A stretch of 6,912 nt of DNA from an uncultured Rhodospirillales bacterium (GTDB lineage: Bacteria; Pseudomonadota; Alphaproteobacteria; Acetobacterales; Acetobacteraceae): the NCBI GenBank assembly GCA_903928045.1, contig CAIYPH010000057.1, positions 1 to 6,912 on the forward strand, written 5' to 3'. Positions within the stretch are counted from its first letter, which is position 1; each line of letters begins with the position of its first letter. The notes under the pieces are model-generated. The model worked only from the letters and a program-made list of their open reading frames with translations. It was not told the origin of the DNA and ran no database searches. Made by a program: the position numbers and the translations under genes. Shown in pieces: positions 1 through 6,850 of this stretch.

Positions 1-327
1 ATCCGCCGGTTTGGGTCCGCCGTGGTGCCGATGGACGAGGCGCTGGCCGAGGCGGCGATCGATATTTCCGGCCGGCCGTTCCTCGCCTGGTCCGTCAGCT
101 TCGCGCAGCCCAAGGTGGGCGCGATGGATACCGAGCTGTTCGAGGAGTTCTTCCGCGCCTTCGCCACCAACGCGCTGATCACTCTTCATGTGGTGCAGAA
201 GGCCGGCACCAACACGCACCACGTCGCCGAGGCCTGCTTCAAGGCGCTGGCCCGGGCGCTGCGCGTGGCCGTGGAGATGGACCCGCGCGTCGGCGACGCA
301 ATTCCCTCCACCAAGGGCTCGCTGTGA
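1..327 (+). CDS. hisB: Imidazoleglycerol-phosphate dehydratase, C-terminal half (cut by window edge)
   Basis: HisB dehydrates imidazole glycerol phosphate to imidazole acetol phosphate, a cytosolic manganese-dependent step of histidine synthesis. The frame is open from base 1 (IRRFGSAVVPMDEAL) to the TGA at 325-327, giving 108 visible residues of a family usually near 200, so the N-terminal half lies upstream. Recognisable family blocks are RFGSA..PMDEAL, DISGRPFL, the acidic helix ELFEEFFRAFA, and GTNTHHVAEACFKALARAL. In the last block the HHxxxE residues (visible residues 73, 74 and 77) belong to the metal-binding set. The C-terminus ends IPSTKGSL, as is typical of HisB. The visible part has no fused phosphatase domain after the dehydratase. 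The stop overlaps the next start by four bases (GTGA, 324-327). The truncation is only a window effect. Confidence 0.95.
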   Translation: MRRFGSAVVPMDEALAEAAIDISGRPFLAWSVSFAQPKVGAMDTELFEEFFRAFATNALITLHVVQKAGTNTHHVAEACFKALARALRVAVEMDPRVGDAIPSTKGSL

Positions 328-680
328 GGACCTACACCGCCCATCTGCGAGAACGCGCGACGCCGGTGCTGGTGCGCGAGGGGTTCAGCATCGCCGCGGC
401 CCTGCTCGGGCCGGCCTGGCTGCTGACGCAGCGGGCCTGGATCGCCGGCGTGCTGAGCCTGTGCGCCTGGGTCGTGGTCGTGCTGATGCCCACGCCGGCG
501 ATTGGCATCGGCGCGCTCGTGCTGATCTGGGTGCAGGGCGTATTTGGGCGCGATCTGCTGCGCTGGTCGCTGGCGCGGCGCGGCTACACGATGGAGCTTG
601 TGCTGGCGGCGCGGGACGAGGATGGCGCGCTGGCCCGGCTGCTGGCGGCGCGGCCGGATCTTGCGTCCGGCCTGTTATGA
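324..680 (+). CDS. Small DUF2628-type membrane protein between hisB and hisH
   Basis: This is a 118-residue protein of unknown function. It has a short polar N-terminus (MRTYTAHL..), then the block LVREGFSIAAALLGPAWLL (residues 16-34), hydrophobic segments at about 22-37, 38-55 and 57-74, and after them GRDLLRWSLARRGYTMELVLAARDEDGAL (75-103). The order 'REGFS..A.L.GP.WLL ... LRRW.L.RRG' is what I know of the DUF2628 family, so I assign it there by recognition, not by search. It is probably an inner-membrane protein with two or three helices and a cytoplasmic tail. The start is GTG at 324, inside the hisB stop, and its own TGA overlaps the hisH ATG (ATGA, 677-680), so it is embedded and probably translationally coupled. 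No histidine-pathway function is known to me for this family. Confidence 0.85.
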   Translation: MRTYTAHLRERATPVLVREGFSIAAALLGPAWLLTQRAWIAGVLSLCAWVVVVLMPTPAIGIGALVLIWVQGVFGRDLLRWSLARRGYTMELVLAARDEDGALARLLAARPDLASGLL

Positions 681-1315
681 AAATCGCCGTCATCGACTAT
701 GGCAGCGGCAACCTTGCCTCGGCCGCCCGCGCGCTTGCGCTCGCCGCCGAGCGCGAGGGGATCGCCGCCGAGGTGACGATCACCGCCGAGCCTGACGCGG
801 TGATGCGCGCCGATCGCATCGTGCTGCCGGGCCAGGGCGCCTTTGCCGATTGCGCGCGTGGCCTCGGGGCGATCGACGGGCTGCGTGACGCCATCATCGC
901 CCGCACCGATGCGGGGGCGCCGTTTCTCGGCATCTGCGTCGGCATGCAGCTGATGGCCGAGCGCGGGCTGGAGCATGCCGTCACCCCCGGCTTCGGCTGG
1001 ATCAAGGGCGATATCGCGGAGATGGCGGTGCCGGCGGCGCTGCGCCTGCCGCAAATGGGCTGGAACGAGCTTGAGTTCGCGCCGGACGCGCACCCCTTGC
1101 TGGCCGGCCTGCTGCCGGGCGATCACGCCTATTTCGTGCACAGCTACGCGCTCACCGGCGGCCGGCCGGCGGAGTGCATCGCCACCACCGATTACGGCGG
1201 CCCGGTCACCGCCATTGTGGCCGCGGGCAACCGCGCCGGCACCCAGTTTCACGTCGAGAAAAGCCAGGACGTCGGCCTGCGCATCCTCGCCAATTTCCTG
1301 CGTTGGACCCCCTGA
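677..1315 (+). CDS. hisH: Imidazole glycerol phosphate synthase, glutamine amidotransferase subunit
   Basis: HisH hydrolyses glutamine and passes ammonia to HisF within the IGP synthase heterodimer, which makes IGP and AICAR from PRFAR. The protein is 212 residues, normal for HisH. It starts MKIAVIDYGSGNL, carries the oxyanion-strand block PGQGAFADC (51-59), and has the class I amidotransferase nucleophile Cys87 in GICVGMQLM. His192 and Glu194 in QFHVEKSQ complete the triad. PQMGWN (125-130) and YFVHSY (152-157) are further HisH signatures. ATG 677 is chosen because it begins the canonical N-terminus and overlaps the preceding stop (ATGA). The frame stays open upstream to 188, but that stretch is arginine/alanine-rich shadow of the DUF2628 gene. 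Its partner hisF lies about 1.4 kb downstream in the same operon. Confidence 0.97.
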   Translation: MKIAVIDYGSGNLASAARALALAAEREGIAAEVTITAEPDAVMRADRIVLPGQGAFADCARGLGAIDGLRDAIIARTDAGAPFLGICVGMQLMAERGLEHAVTPGFGWIKGDIAEMAVPAALRLPQMGWNELEFAPDAHPLLAGLLPGDHAYFVHSYALTGGRPAECIATTDYGGPVTAIVAAGNRAGTQFHVEKSQDVGLRILANFLRWTP

Positions 1316-1869
1316 TGAATTCCACTCCCCACCCGAGCCAGACCGTGGAGCGCGTCAGCAGCTTCACCGATGAGGAGCTCGATGACCTCTGCGAGGCGAC
1401 CGACGCCGCGATCATCGGCGGCGGCGGGTTCGGCTGGGTCAATCCGCCGGGGCGACAGGCGCTGGAGCGCTATTTCCGCGGGCTGCTGCTGGTGCCCGAG
1501 CGCGAGCTGTTCGTGGTGCGCCTGGATGGGCGCATCGTCGGCTCCGGGCAACTCGTCCGCCCGCCGCGCAACAACGAGGCGCAGGCCTTCGCCGCGCAGC
1601 TGATGCATGCCTTCATCGCCCCATATGCGCGCGGCCACGGGCTCGCCCGGCTGCTCACGCTGCGCATCGAGGATGGCGCGCGGGCGCTCGGCTATCACGT
1701 GCTGAACCTGGACGTGCGCGAGACCCAAGCGGCGGCGATCCGGCTCTACGAAGGGCTCGGCTATATCCGCTGGGGTGTGCACCCCGCCTATGCGCGGGTG
1801 GCAGGCAAGACCATCCAGGGCGTGCACTACTACAAGCTGCTGCAGCCGGGCGGGCGGATCGCGCCATGA
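1315..1869 (+). CDS. GNAT-family N-acetyltransferase embedded between hisH and hisA
   Basis: This is a 184-residue protein that looks like a single GNAT domain, predicted to transfer acetyl from acetyl-CoA to an unknown amine. The core strands are [21 protein letters not shown] (64-84). Motif A follows as [28 protein letters not shown] (99-126), with the acetyl-CoA pyrophosphate loop ARGHGLA at 105-111. Motif B is [20 protein letters not shown] (131-150), containing the usual A-I-x-L-Y-E-x-L-G-Y. The N-terminal 30 residues are acidic and may contribute to substrate choice. ATG 1315 shares one base with the hisH stop (TGATG), and the TGA overlaps the hisA ATG (ATGA, 1866-1869), so it is locked into the his operon. 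Nothing in the sequence tells the acceptor. A role in histidine synthesis is possible only by position. Confidence 0.87.
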   Translation: MNSTPHPSQTVERVSSFTDEELDDLCEATDAAIIGGGGFGWVNPPGRQALERYFRGLLLVPERELFVVRLDGRIVGSGQLVRPPRNNEAQAFAAQLMHAFIAPYARGHGLARLLTLRIEDGARALGYHVLNLDVRETQAAAIRLYEGLGYIRWGVHPAYARVAGKTIQGVHYYKLLQPGGRIAP

Positions 1870-2612
1870 CCGGACGGCTGACCCTCTACCCCGCGATCGA
1901 CCTCAAGGACGGCGCCTGCGTGCGGTTGCGGCGCGGCGAGATGGCGGATGCCACCGTCTATTCCGACGATCCCGGCGCCCAGGCGCGCGCCTGGCAGGCG
2001 GCCGGGTTCGCCTGGCTGCATGTGGTGGATCTCAACGGCGCCTTCGCCGGACAGAGCGTGAATGCGGAGGCGGTGGCGGCCATTCTGGCGAACACCACCA
2101 TCCCCGTGCAACTCGGCGGCGGCATTCGTGACATGGCGGGCATCGAGCGCTGGCTCGCCGCGGGCGTGCGCCGGGTGATCCTCGGCAGCGCGGCGGCGAA
2201 GAACCCGGGCCTGGTGCGCGCGGCCTGCAAGCGCTTCCCCGGCCGCGTCGCGGTGGGGATCGACGCGCGGGACGGCTACGTGGCCGTCGAGGGCTGGGCC
2301 GAGACCTCGGAGCTGAAGGCGATCGAGCTCGCGTTGCGCTTCGAGGACGCGGGGGTGGCGGCGATCATCTACACCGACATCGCGCGTGACGGCATGCTGG
2401 GCGGGCTGAACGTGGAGGCGACGCTCGATCTCGCCTTCCAGATCTCCACGCCAGTCATCGCCTCAGGCGGAGTTGGCCGACTGGCGGATCTCGCCGAGCT
2501 CAAGGACCGCGCGGCCAGCGCCGGGGGCGTGATTGACGGCGTCATCGTCGGCCGCGCCCTGTACGACGGCCGTGTCGAACCGGCCGCCGCGCTCGCCCTG
2601 CTGGGCAGCTGA
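1866..2612 (+). CDS. hisA: ProFAR isomerase (phosphoribosylformimino-5-aminoimidazole carboxamide ribotide isomerase)
   Basis: HisA catalyses the Amadori rearrangement of ProFAR to PRFAR in the cytosol. The protein is 248 residues, the usual size for this single (beta/alpha)8 barrel. The half-barrel repeats shared with HisF are visible. The first catalytic Asp is Asp12 in YPAIDLKDG. The N-terminal phosphate site is LGGGIR (83-88), and ILGSAA lies at 105-110. The second catalytic Asp is Asp133 in [24 protein letters not shown] (168-177) places Thr170 and Asp171 at the strand-6 position, and the second phosphate loop is IASGGVG (198-204). VEGW is typical of HisA and separates it from HisF. ATG 1866 overlaps the acetyltransferase stop by four bases. 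It ends 141 bases before hisF, the only real gap in this part of the operon. Confidence 0.98.
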   Translation: MTGRLTLYPAIDLKDGACVRLRRGEMADATVYSDDPGAQARAWQAAGFAWLHVVDLNGAFAGQSVNAEAVAAILANTTIPVQLGGGIRDMAGIERWLAAGVRRVILGSAAAKNPGLVRAACKRFPGRVAVGIDARDGYVAVEGWAETSELKAIELALRFEDAGVAAIIYTDIARDGMLGGLNVEATLDLAFQISTPVIASGGVGRLADLAELKDRAASAGGVIDGVIVGRALYDGRVEPAAALALLGS

Positions 2613-2753
2613 CCGGATCACCTCGCCAGTCATCCGTAAAACTTGCGGAAACTACGCATAGGTGCTGCCGGTCTTGCGATCTTCGCTTGCCCGAATACGT
2701 CGGCTGGCCGCAGAACCCGCGTTCGCACCCCTGTTCCGATTGAGCGTCCGATC

Positions 2754-3531
<778 letters not shown>

Positions 3532-3533
<2 letters not shown>

Positions 3534-3538
3534 GGAGG
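3532..3538 (+). promoter_or_regulatory. Strong Shine-Dalgarno of hisE, fixing the start before the Lys/Ala tail
   Basis: GAGGAGG lies within and just after the hisF TGA (3531-3533), with a 5-base spacer to ATG 3544. It is the best ribosome site in the his operon. No comparable site precedes possible internal starts near the enzyme domain (such as the GTG about 70 codons in), so initiation upstream of the tail is strongly favoured. Confidence 0.85.
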
Positions 3539-3543
3539 GCGTA

Positions 3544-4104
3544 ATGGCAAAGAGCACCAAGAAGGCCGCGGCAAAGAAGGCTCCCGCGAAGAAGGCGGCG
3601 GTGAAGAAGGCCGGCGTCAAAAAAGCGGGCGTCAAAAAGGCGGGCGTCAAGAAAACCGCCGGCAAGAAGGCGGCCGCCAAGAAGGCCGCCCCTGTCGCCG
3701 TGCTCTCGCCCATCGCGCCGCCGCCGCCACGCGCCATCGGCGCCTCCTCCGCGGTGCTCGACCGGCTGTGGAACGTCATCGAAAGCCGCCGCAGCGCCGA
3801 CCCCGAGGTCAGCCACTCCGCTCGCCTGCTCTCCCGCGGCACCGCCAAAGTGGCGCAGAAATTCGGCGAGGAGGCAGTCGAATGCCTCATCGAGGCCACC
3901 CTCGGACATCCCGAGGGCGTGGTCGCCGAAAGCGCCGACGTGCTCTACCACCTCCTGGTGCTGTGGGTGGACGCCGGGATCAAACCTGAGGACGTCTGGG
4001 CCGAGCTGCAACGCCGCGAAGGCGTCTCCGGCATCGCCGAAAAGGCCTCCCGCGCCAAGGCGCTGCCCGCTCAACTCGGGATCGAGACCTCGAAAATCCC
4101 CTGA
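3544..4104 (+). CDS. hisE: Phosphoribosyl-ATP pyrophosphohydrolase with Lys/Ala-rich N-terminal tail
   Basis: HisE hydrolyses phosphoribosyl-ATP to PR-AMP and pyrophosphate, the second pathway step. The enzyme domain is residues 71-175 of 186: [13 protein letters not shown], then [13 protein letters not shown] (106-118) and [13 protein letters not shown] (129-141). Glu109, Glu110, Glu113, Glu129 and Asp132 match the EExxE...ExxD metal site of the MazG/HisE all-alpha fold. Ordinary HisE proteins are about 90-110 residues. Here about 50 extra N-terminal residues form nine KKxxx units (KK at 6, 11, 16 and so on to 46), followed by a Pro/Ala linker (50-70). The tail resembles eukaryotic H1 or bacterial H1-like C-terminal tails. 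ATG 3544 is well supported by a GAGGAGG site (3532-3538) overlapping the hisF stop, so the tail should be translated. The function of the tail is not known to me. Confidence 0.96.
   Translation: MAKSTKKAAAKKAPAKKAAVKKAGVKKAGVKKAGVKKTAGKKAAAKKAAPVAVLSPIAPPPPRAIGASSAVLDRLWNVIESRRSADPEVSHSARLLSRGTAKVAQKFGEEAVECLIEATLGHPEGVVAESADVLYHLLVLWVDAGIKPEDVWAELQRREGVSGIAEKASRAKALPAQLGIETSKIP
3559..3693 (+). repeat. Nine 15-bp tandem units encoding KKxxx pentapeptides in hisE
   Basis: Nine consecutive 15-base units each begin with two lysine codons (hisE residues 6-50). The peptide units are [15 protein letters not shown], three copies of [15 protein letters not shown] and KKAAP. At DNA level the three KKAGV copies (3604-3648) are the closest, differing only at synonymous positions (AAG/AAA and GCC/GCG). 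The array is exactly in frame, so gain or loss of a unit would keep hisE intact. Confidence 0.93.
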
Positions 4105-4147
4105 TCTTGCCCTACCCCGCCCCGCCCGGCACCATGGCCCCAACAGC

Positions 4148-4153
4148 AAGGAG
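4148..4153 (+). promoter_or_regulatory. Shine-Dalgarno of the HIT gene
   Basis: AAGGAG lies 8 bases before ATG 4162. The upstream ATG at 4134 is in another frame, so this site decides the start and gives the HIT protein its own initiation rather than coupling to hisE. Confidence 0.75.
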
Positions 4154-4161
4154 CGACGGCG

Positions 4162-4539
4162 ATGCCGGTGAAGGGGCTTGGCGCCTACGACGACAACAAC
4201 ATCTTCGCGCGCATCCTGCGTGGCGAGATTCCCTGCCGGAAAGTGTTCGAGAACGAGTGGGCGCTGGCCTTCCATGACATCGCCCCGCAGGCGCCGCTGC
4301 ATGTGCTGGTGATCCCCAAGGGGCGCTACGTTTCCTTCGCCGATTTCGCTGCCGGTGCCAGTGAGGCGGAGATCGCCGGCTTCATCCGTGCCGTCGGCCA
4401 GGTCGCCCGCGAACTGCGGCTTGATGACCCCGGCTACCGGCTGCTTGCCAATATGGGCGAGCATTCCGGCCAGGAAGTGCCGCATCTGCACGTCCATCTG
4501 TTCGGCGGCAAGCCGCTGGGGCCGATGTTGGCGCGCTAG
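4162..4539 (+). CDS. HIT-family (HINT-like) nucleotide hydrolase downstream of hisE
   Basis: This is a 125-residue histidine-triad protein, predicted to hydrolyse nucleoside phosphoramidates or adenylated small molecules in the cytosol as a dimer. Visible family features are NNIFARILRGEIPCRKVFE (12-30), LAFHDIAPQAPLHVLVIPK (35-53), and the signature HLHVHLFGG (108-116). In the signature, His108, His110 and His112 form the triad, with His110 the expected nucleophile. A further conserved segment, MGEHSGQEVPHLH, precedes it. ATG 4162 follows AAGGAG (4148-4153) with an 8-base spacer. A HIT-like ORF directly 3' of hisE is known from the Azospirillum brasilense his region (ORF122). It lies 57 bases after hisE with no terminator visible between, so it is probably co-transcribed. 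The physiological substrate is unknown. Confidence 0.94.
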   Translation: MPVKGLGAYDDNNIFARILRGEIPCRKVFENEWALAFHDIAPQAPLHVLVIPKGRYVSFADFAAGASEAEIAGFIRAVGQVARELRLDDPGYRLLANMGEHSGQEVPHLHVHLFGGKPLGPMLAR

Positions 4540-4645
4540 CCGCGCTTTCCCCCTCGACGCGCGGGCAACAATATCGCAGGCTGACGGCATCAGGGGTGAC
4601 AACGCCCCGGGAGTCCCGTGTCCAAGCGGGGCGTAAAGCAGGAAC

Positions 4646-4650
4646 GGAGG
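4646..4650 (+). promoter_or_regulatory. Shine-Dalgarno of the LLM oxidoreductase gene
   Basis: GGAGG lies 6 bases before ATG 4657. This argues for ATG 4657 over the in-frame GTG at 4618, which would add 13 basic residues and has no such site. The 117-base gap after the HIT gene must hold the promoter of the LLM-hydrolase unit if it has its own. The only hint I see is CAATAT at 4569-4574 as a weak -10, with no convincing -35. Confidence 0.8.
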
Positions 4651-4656
4651 AACGCC

Positions 4657-5922
4657 ATGAAGTTCACCTGGTTCAACCTGATGCCCTGGCCCTATCTGCC
4701 GGACGATTTCAGGGAGAAGAACCGCTCGGTCTGGGTCGATATCGACCAGGACCTGTTCGACCCCGAGAAGTGCCACGAGGTCTACGCGAACTACCTCGAT
4801 CTGCTGGAATACGCGGACCAGCGCGGCTTTGACGGTGTCGGCATCAACGAGCATCACCAGAACGGCTATGGCCTCATGCCGTCGCCCAATATCATGGCCG
4901 CGACGCTGGCGCGCCGCACCTCCAAGGCCGCCCTCGTGGTGCTCGGCAATTCCATCGCGCTCTACAACCCGCCGATCCGGGTCGCCGAGGAATTCGCCAT
5001 GCTGGACATCCTCACCGGCGGCCGCTTCGTCGGCGGCTTCCCGGTCGGCACCTCGATGGACACGAATTTCTGCTACGGCACCATCCCGGGCCTGACGCGC
5101 GAGAAATATGCCGAGGCGCATGAGCTGATCATCCGCGCCTGGACGGAGAAGAAGCCCTTCGCCTTCAACGGCCGCTACACCAAGCTGCGCCACGTCAACA
5201 TCTGGCCGAACGTGCTGCAGACACCGCACCCGCCCATCCACATCCCCGGCGGCGGTTCGGTTGAGACCTACGACTTCTGCATCGACAACACCTACTCGTA
5301 TTCCTACCTCAGCTTCTCCGGCTACCTCCGCGCCAAGGCGCTGATGGACGGCTACTGGAAGCAGGTGGCGGATCGCGGCGTTGATAACTCGCCGTATCGC
5401 GCCGGCTTCGCGCAGACCGTCTTCGTCGCCGAGACCGACGAGGAGGCCGAGCGGCTGTATTCGGAATACGCCTTCTACTTCTACAACCGCTGCCTGCACG
5501 TCTATCCCGGCTTCGCCGACGCGCCTGGCTACCGCACCATCAAGACCATCCAGACCGGTGCGCTCAACCAGTATATGCGCCCGGCCTACACCAACCTGAC
5601 GTGGAAAGACCTCGTCGACGGCGGCCATATCATCGCCGGCTCGCCCGAGACGGTGCGGCAGAAGTTCGAGGAGCTCATCAAGTCCCTCCATGTGGGCAAC
5701 ATCTTCCTGCTCATGCATGTCGGCAACATGCCGAAGGAATTGTGCAAGTATTCCACGAAGCTGTTTGCCGAGAAGGTGATGCCGCATCTGCAGGACATGT
5801 GGCCGGAATGGGCCGAGGATGGCCGCTTCTGGTGCAAGCCGATCGCCAACCGCGCCATTCCCGCCCCGGTGGATGATGCGCTCGCCGCCCCCGTCACCCC
5901 CGCGATGGTTCCCGCGAAATGA
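4657..5922 (+). CDS. LLM-class (luciferase-like) flavin-dependent oxidoreductase/monooxygenase
   Basis: This is a 421-residue protein of the bacterial luciferase superfamily, a TIM-barrel enzyme using reduced FMN (or, in some branches, F420) to oxygenate a substrate. It begins MKFTWFNLMPWPYLP. Family features are GFDGVGINEHHQNGYGLMPSP (57-77), the strand ALVVLGNSIALYNPPIRVAEEFAMLDILTGGRFVGGFPVG (92-131), and the PPIHIPGGGSVET segment (192-204). Near the C-terminus HIIAGSPETVRQKFEELI (324-341) is the usual 'G(S/T)PE.V...' helix, followed by FLLMHVGNMP (350-359). A proline/alanine-rich tail (400-421) is probably disordered. It is longer than typical single-domain LLM proteins (330-380). No flavin reductase is encoded in the window, so one must be supplied elsewhere. 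Its stop overlaps the hydrolase start. The substrate is unknown, and FMN is favoured over F420 only because F420 is uncommon in this type of organism. Confidence 0.9.
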   Translation: MKFTWFNLMPWPYLPDDFREKNRSVWVDIDQDLFDPEKCHEVYANYLDLLEYADQRGFDGVGINEHHQNGYGLMPSPNIMAATLARRTSKAALVVLGNSIALYNPPIRVAEEFAMLDILTGGRFVGGFPVGTSMDTNFCYGTIPGLTREKYAEAHELIIRAWTEKKPFAFNGRYTKLRHVNIWPNVLQTPHPPIHIPGGGSVETYDFCIDNTYSYSYLSFSGYLRAKALMDGYWKQVADRGVDNSPYRAGFAQTVFVAETDEEAERLYSEYAFYFYNRCLHVYPGFADAPGYRTIKTIQTGALNQYMRPAYTNLTWKDLVDGGHIIAGSPETVRQKFEELIKSLHVGNIFLLMHVGNMPKELCKYSTKLFAEKVMPHLQDMWPEWAEDGRFWCKPIANRAIPAPVDDALAAPVTPAMVPAK

Positions 5923-6704
5923 TTACGTCACGGAAAATCGAAACCCGCGCCGCCACCATCAACGTGCTGGAAGGGGGAGAGGGGCCTGACCTTCTCTTCC
6001 TCCACTCCGCCGGCGGCATTTCGGCCGACAACCCCTTCCTCCAGGCGCTCGCCAAGTCCTACCGCGTTTATGCGCCGCAACTGCCGGGCTACGGCGATAG
6101 CAGTGACAGCGACAACATCCATGACATGCTGGAGGTGACACTCCACAGCTTCGACGTGCTGGAGAAGCTCGGCCTCAACAAGCCGCTGCTGCTCGGCCAC
6201 TCCCTCGGTGGCATGATCGCGGCCGAAATGGCGGCCATCGCGCCCAACGATATCGACCGCATGGCCCTCATCTGCCCCGCCGGTCTCTGGCTCGATGACC
6301 ATCCGGTACCCGATATCTTCACCCTGCTGCCGCGCGAATTCCCGGAATACATGTTCCATGACGCGGACGCCGGCCGCGCCATGATGGCCGCCGGCCAGGG
6401 CGGCAACATGAACGACCCCGCCTTCCTCATCCCCTTCCTGGTCAACAACGCCCGCCAACTCGGCATGGCCGGCAAGTTCCTCTTCCCCATCCCCGAGCGC
6501 GGGCTGAAGGAGCGGGCCTACCGGATCAAGGCCCGCACACTGCTGATCTGGGGTGCCTCGGACAAGCTGTTCCCCGCCCCCTACGCCCACGCCTGGAAAG
6601 ACACCATCGCCGGCGCCGAACTGGTGATCATCCCCGAAGCCGGCCACATGGTCCCGGTCGAGAAAATGGACGCCACGCTGGCCGCCATCGCCCGCCTGCG
6701 CTGA
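5919..6704 (+). CDS. Alpha/beta-fold hydrolase coupled to the LLM oxidoreductase
   Basis: This is a 261-residue alpha/beta hydrolase of the size and layout of esterases, lactonases and C-C hydrolases. The oxyanion strand is LLFLHSAGG (25-33), followed by YAPQLPGYGDS (51-61). The nucleophile elbow is GHSLGG with Ser95. The acid is Asp215 in LIWGASDKLFP, and the base is His243 in IPEAGHMVPVEKM. A cap region covers about 122-200. There is no signal peptide, so it should be cytosolic. ATG 5919 overlaps the LLM stop (ATGA, 5919-5922) without a strong site of its own, implying translational coupling and matched expression. The pairing suggests it hydrolyses the product of the monooxygenase (for example an ester or lactone), which is inference. 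The specific activity cannot be read from the motifs. Confidence 0.92.
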   Translation: MITSRKIETRAATINVLEGGEGPDLLFLHSAGGISADNPFLQALAKSYRVYAPQLPGYGDSSDSDNIHDMLEVTLHSFDVLEKLGLNKPLLLGHSLGGMIAAEMAAIAPNDIDRMALICPAGLWLDDHPVPDIFTLLPREFPEYMFHDADAGRAMMAAGQGGNMNDPAFLIPFLVNNARQLGMAGKFLFPIPERGLKERAYRIKARTLLIWGASDKLFPAPYAHAWKDTIAGAELVIIPEAGHMVPVEKMDATLAAIARLR

Positions 6705-6706
6705 CC

Positions 6707-6748
6707 ATGCCCCGTGTCCCACGCTTGTCGTGGGACACGGGAAGGCAT
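6707..6748 (+). terminator. Perfect GC-rich hairpin after the hydrolase; likely transcription terminator
   Basis: The arms CCCGTGTCCCACG (6711-6723) and CGTGGGACACGGG (6729-6741) are exact reverse complements around the 5-base loop CTTGT. Alternatively, outer arms ATGCC (6707-6711) and GGCAT (6744-6748) extend a 12-bp core to 17 pairs with a 3-base bulge. It starts 2-6 bases after the hydrolase stop. There is no T-run directly after it; the first is TTTTT at 6761-6765, inside the next palindrome. It may therefore be an atypical terminator, an mRNA 3'-end protector, or a dispersed palindromic repeat. Confidence 0.65.
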
Positions 6749-6756
6749 CGAAGCAT

Positions 6757-6780
6757 GTTCTTTTTGTGAACAAAAAGAAC
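6757..6780. repeat. A/T-rich perfect palindrome with 11-bp arms
   Basis: The arms GTTCTTTTTGT (6757-6767) and ACAAAAAGAAC (6770-6780) are exact reverse complements around the dinucleotide GA. A run of seven A follows (6782-6788), so on the minus strand the palindrome is preceded by a T7 run. I recall very similar palindromes followed by CAAAAAACTT in intergenic regions of Acetobacteraceae and other alphaproteobacteria, so it is probably a member of a dispersed family. That is memory, not a search. With the preceding hairpin it could form a tandem, possibly bidirectional, terminator. Confidence 0.7.
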
Positions 6781-6811
6781 CAAAAAAACTTTCTGATCCA
6801 TCCATGCCGTT

Positions 6812-6829
6812 GGCGGGGGATGTCCCGCC
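6812..6829 (+). repeat. Short GC hairpin upstream of the right-edge leader
   Basis: GGCGGG (6812-6817) and CCCGCC (6824-6829) are exact complements around a 6-base loop. A second CCCGCC at 6858-6863 could compete for the same left arm, so two alternative pairings exist in the leader. Short GC hairpins are common in such DNA, so this alone is weak. Confidence 0.35.
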
Positions 6830-6850
6830 CGATGTTGAAATAGGTTGGTC

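Noticed and set aside
188..676. Upstream in-frame extension of hisH
   Set aside because: Canonical HisH begins at ATG 677. The upstream stretch is arginine/alanine-rich shadow of hisB and the DUF2628 gene.
2643..2753. TTG-started 37-residue N-terminal extension of HisF
   Set aside because: There is no Shine-Dalgarno and no family similarity, and starting at GTG 2754 puts the catalytic Asp residues at the standard positions 11 and 130. It is kept only as a question in the findings.
4618..4656. GTG start 13 codons upstream for the LLM gene
   Set aside because: GGAGG with a 6-base spacer sits directly before ATG 4657, which also gives the usual MKFTWF-type N-terminus.
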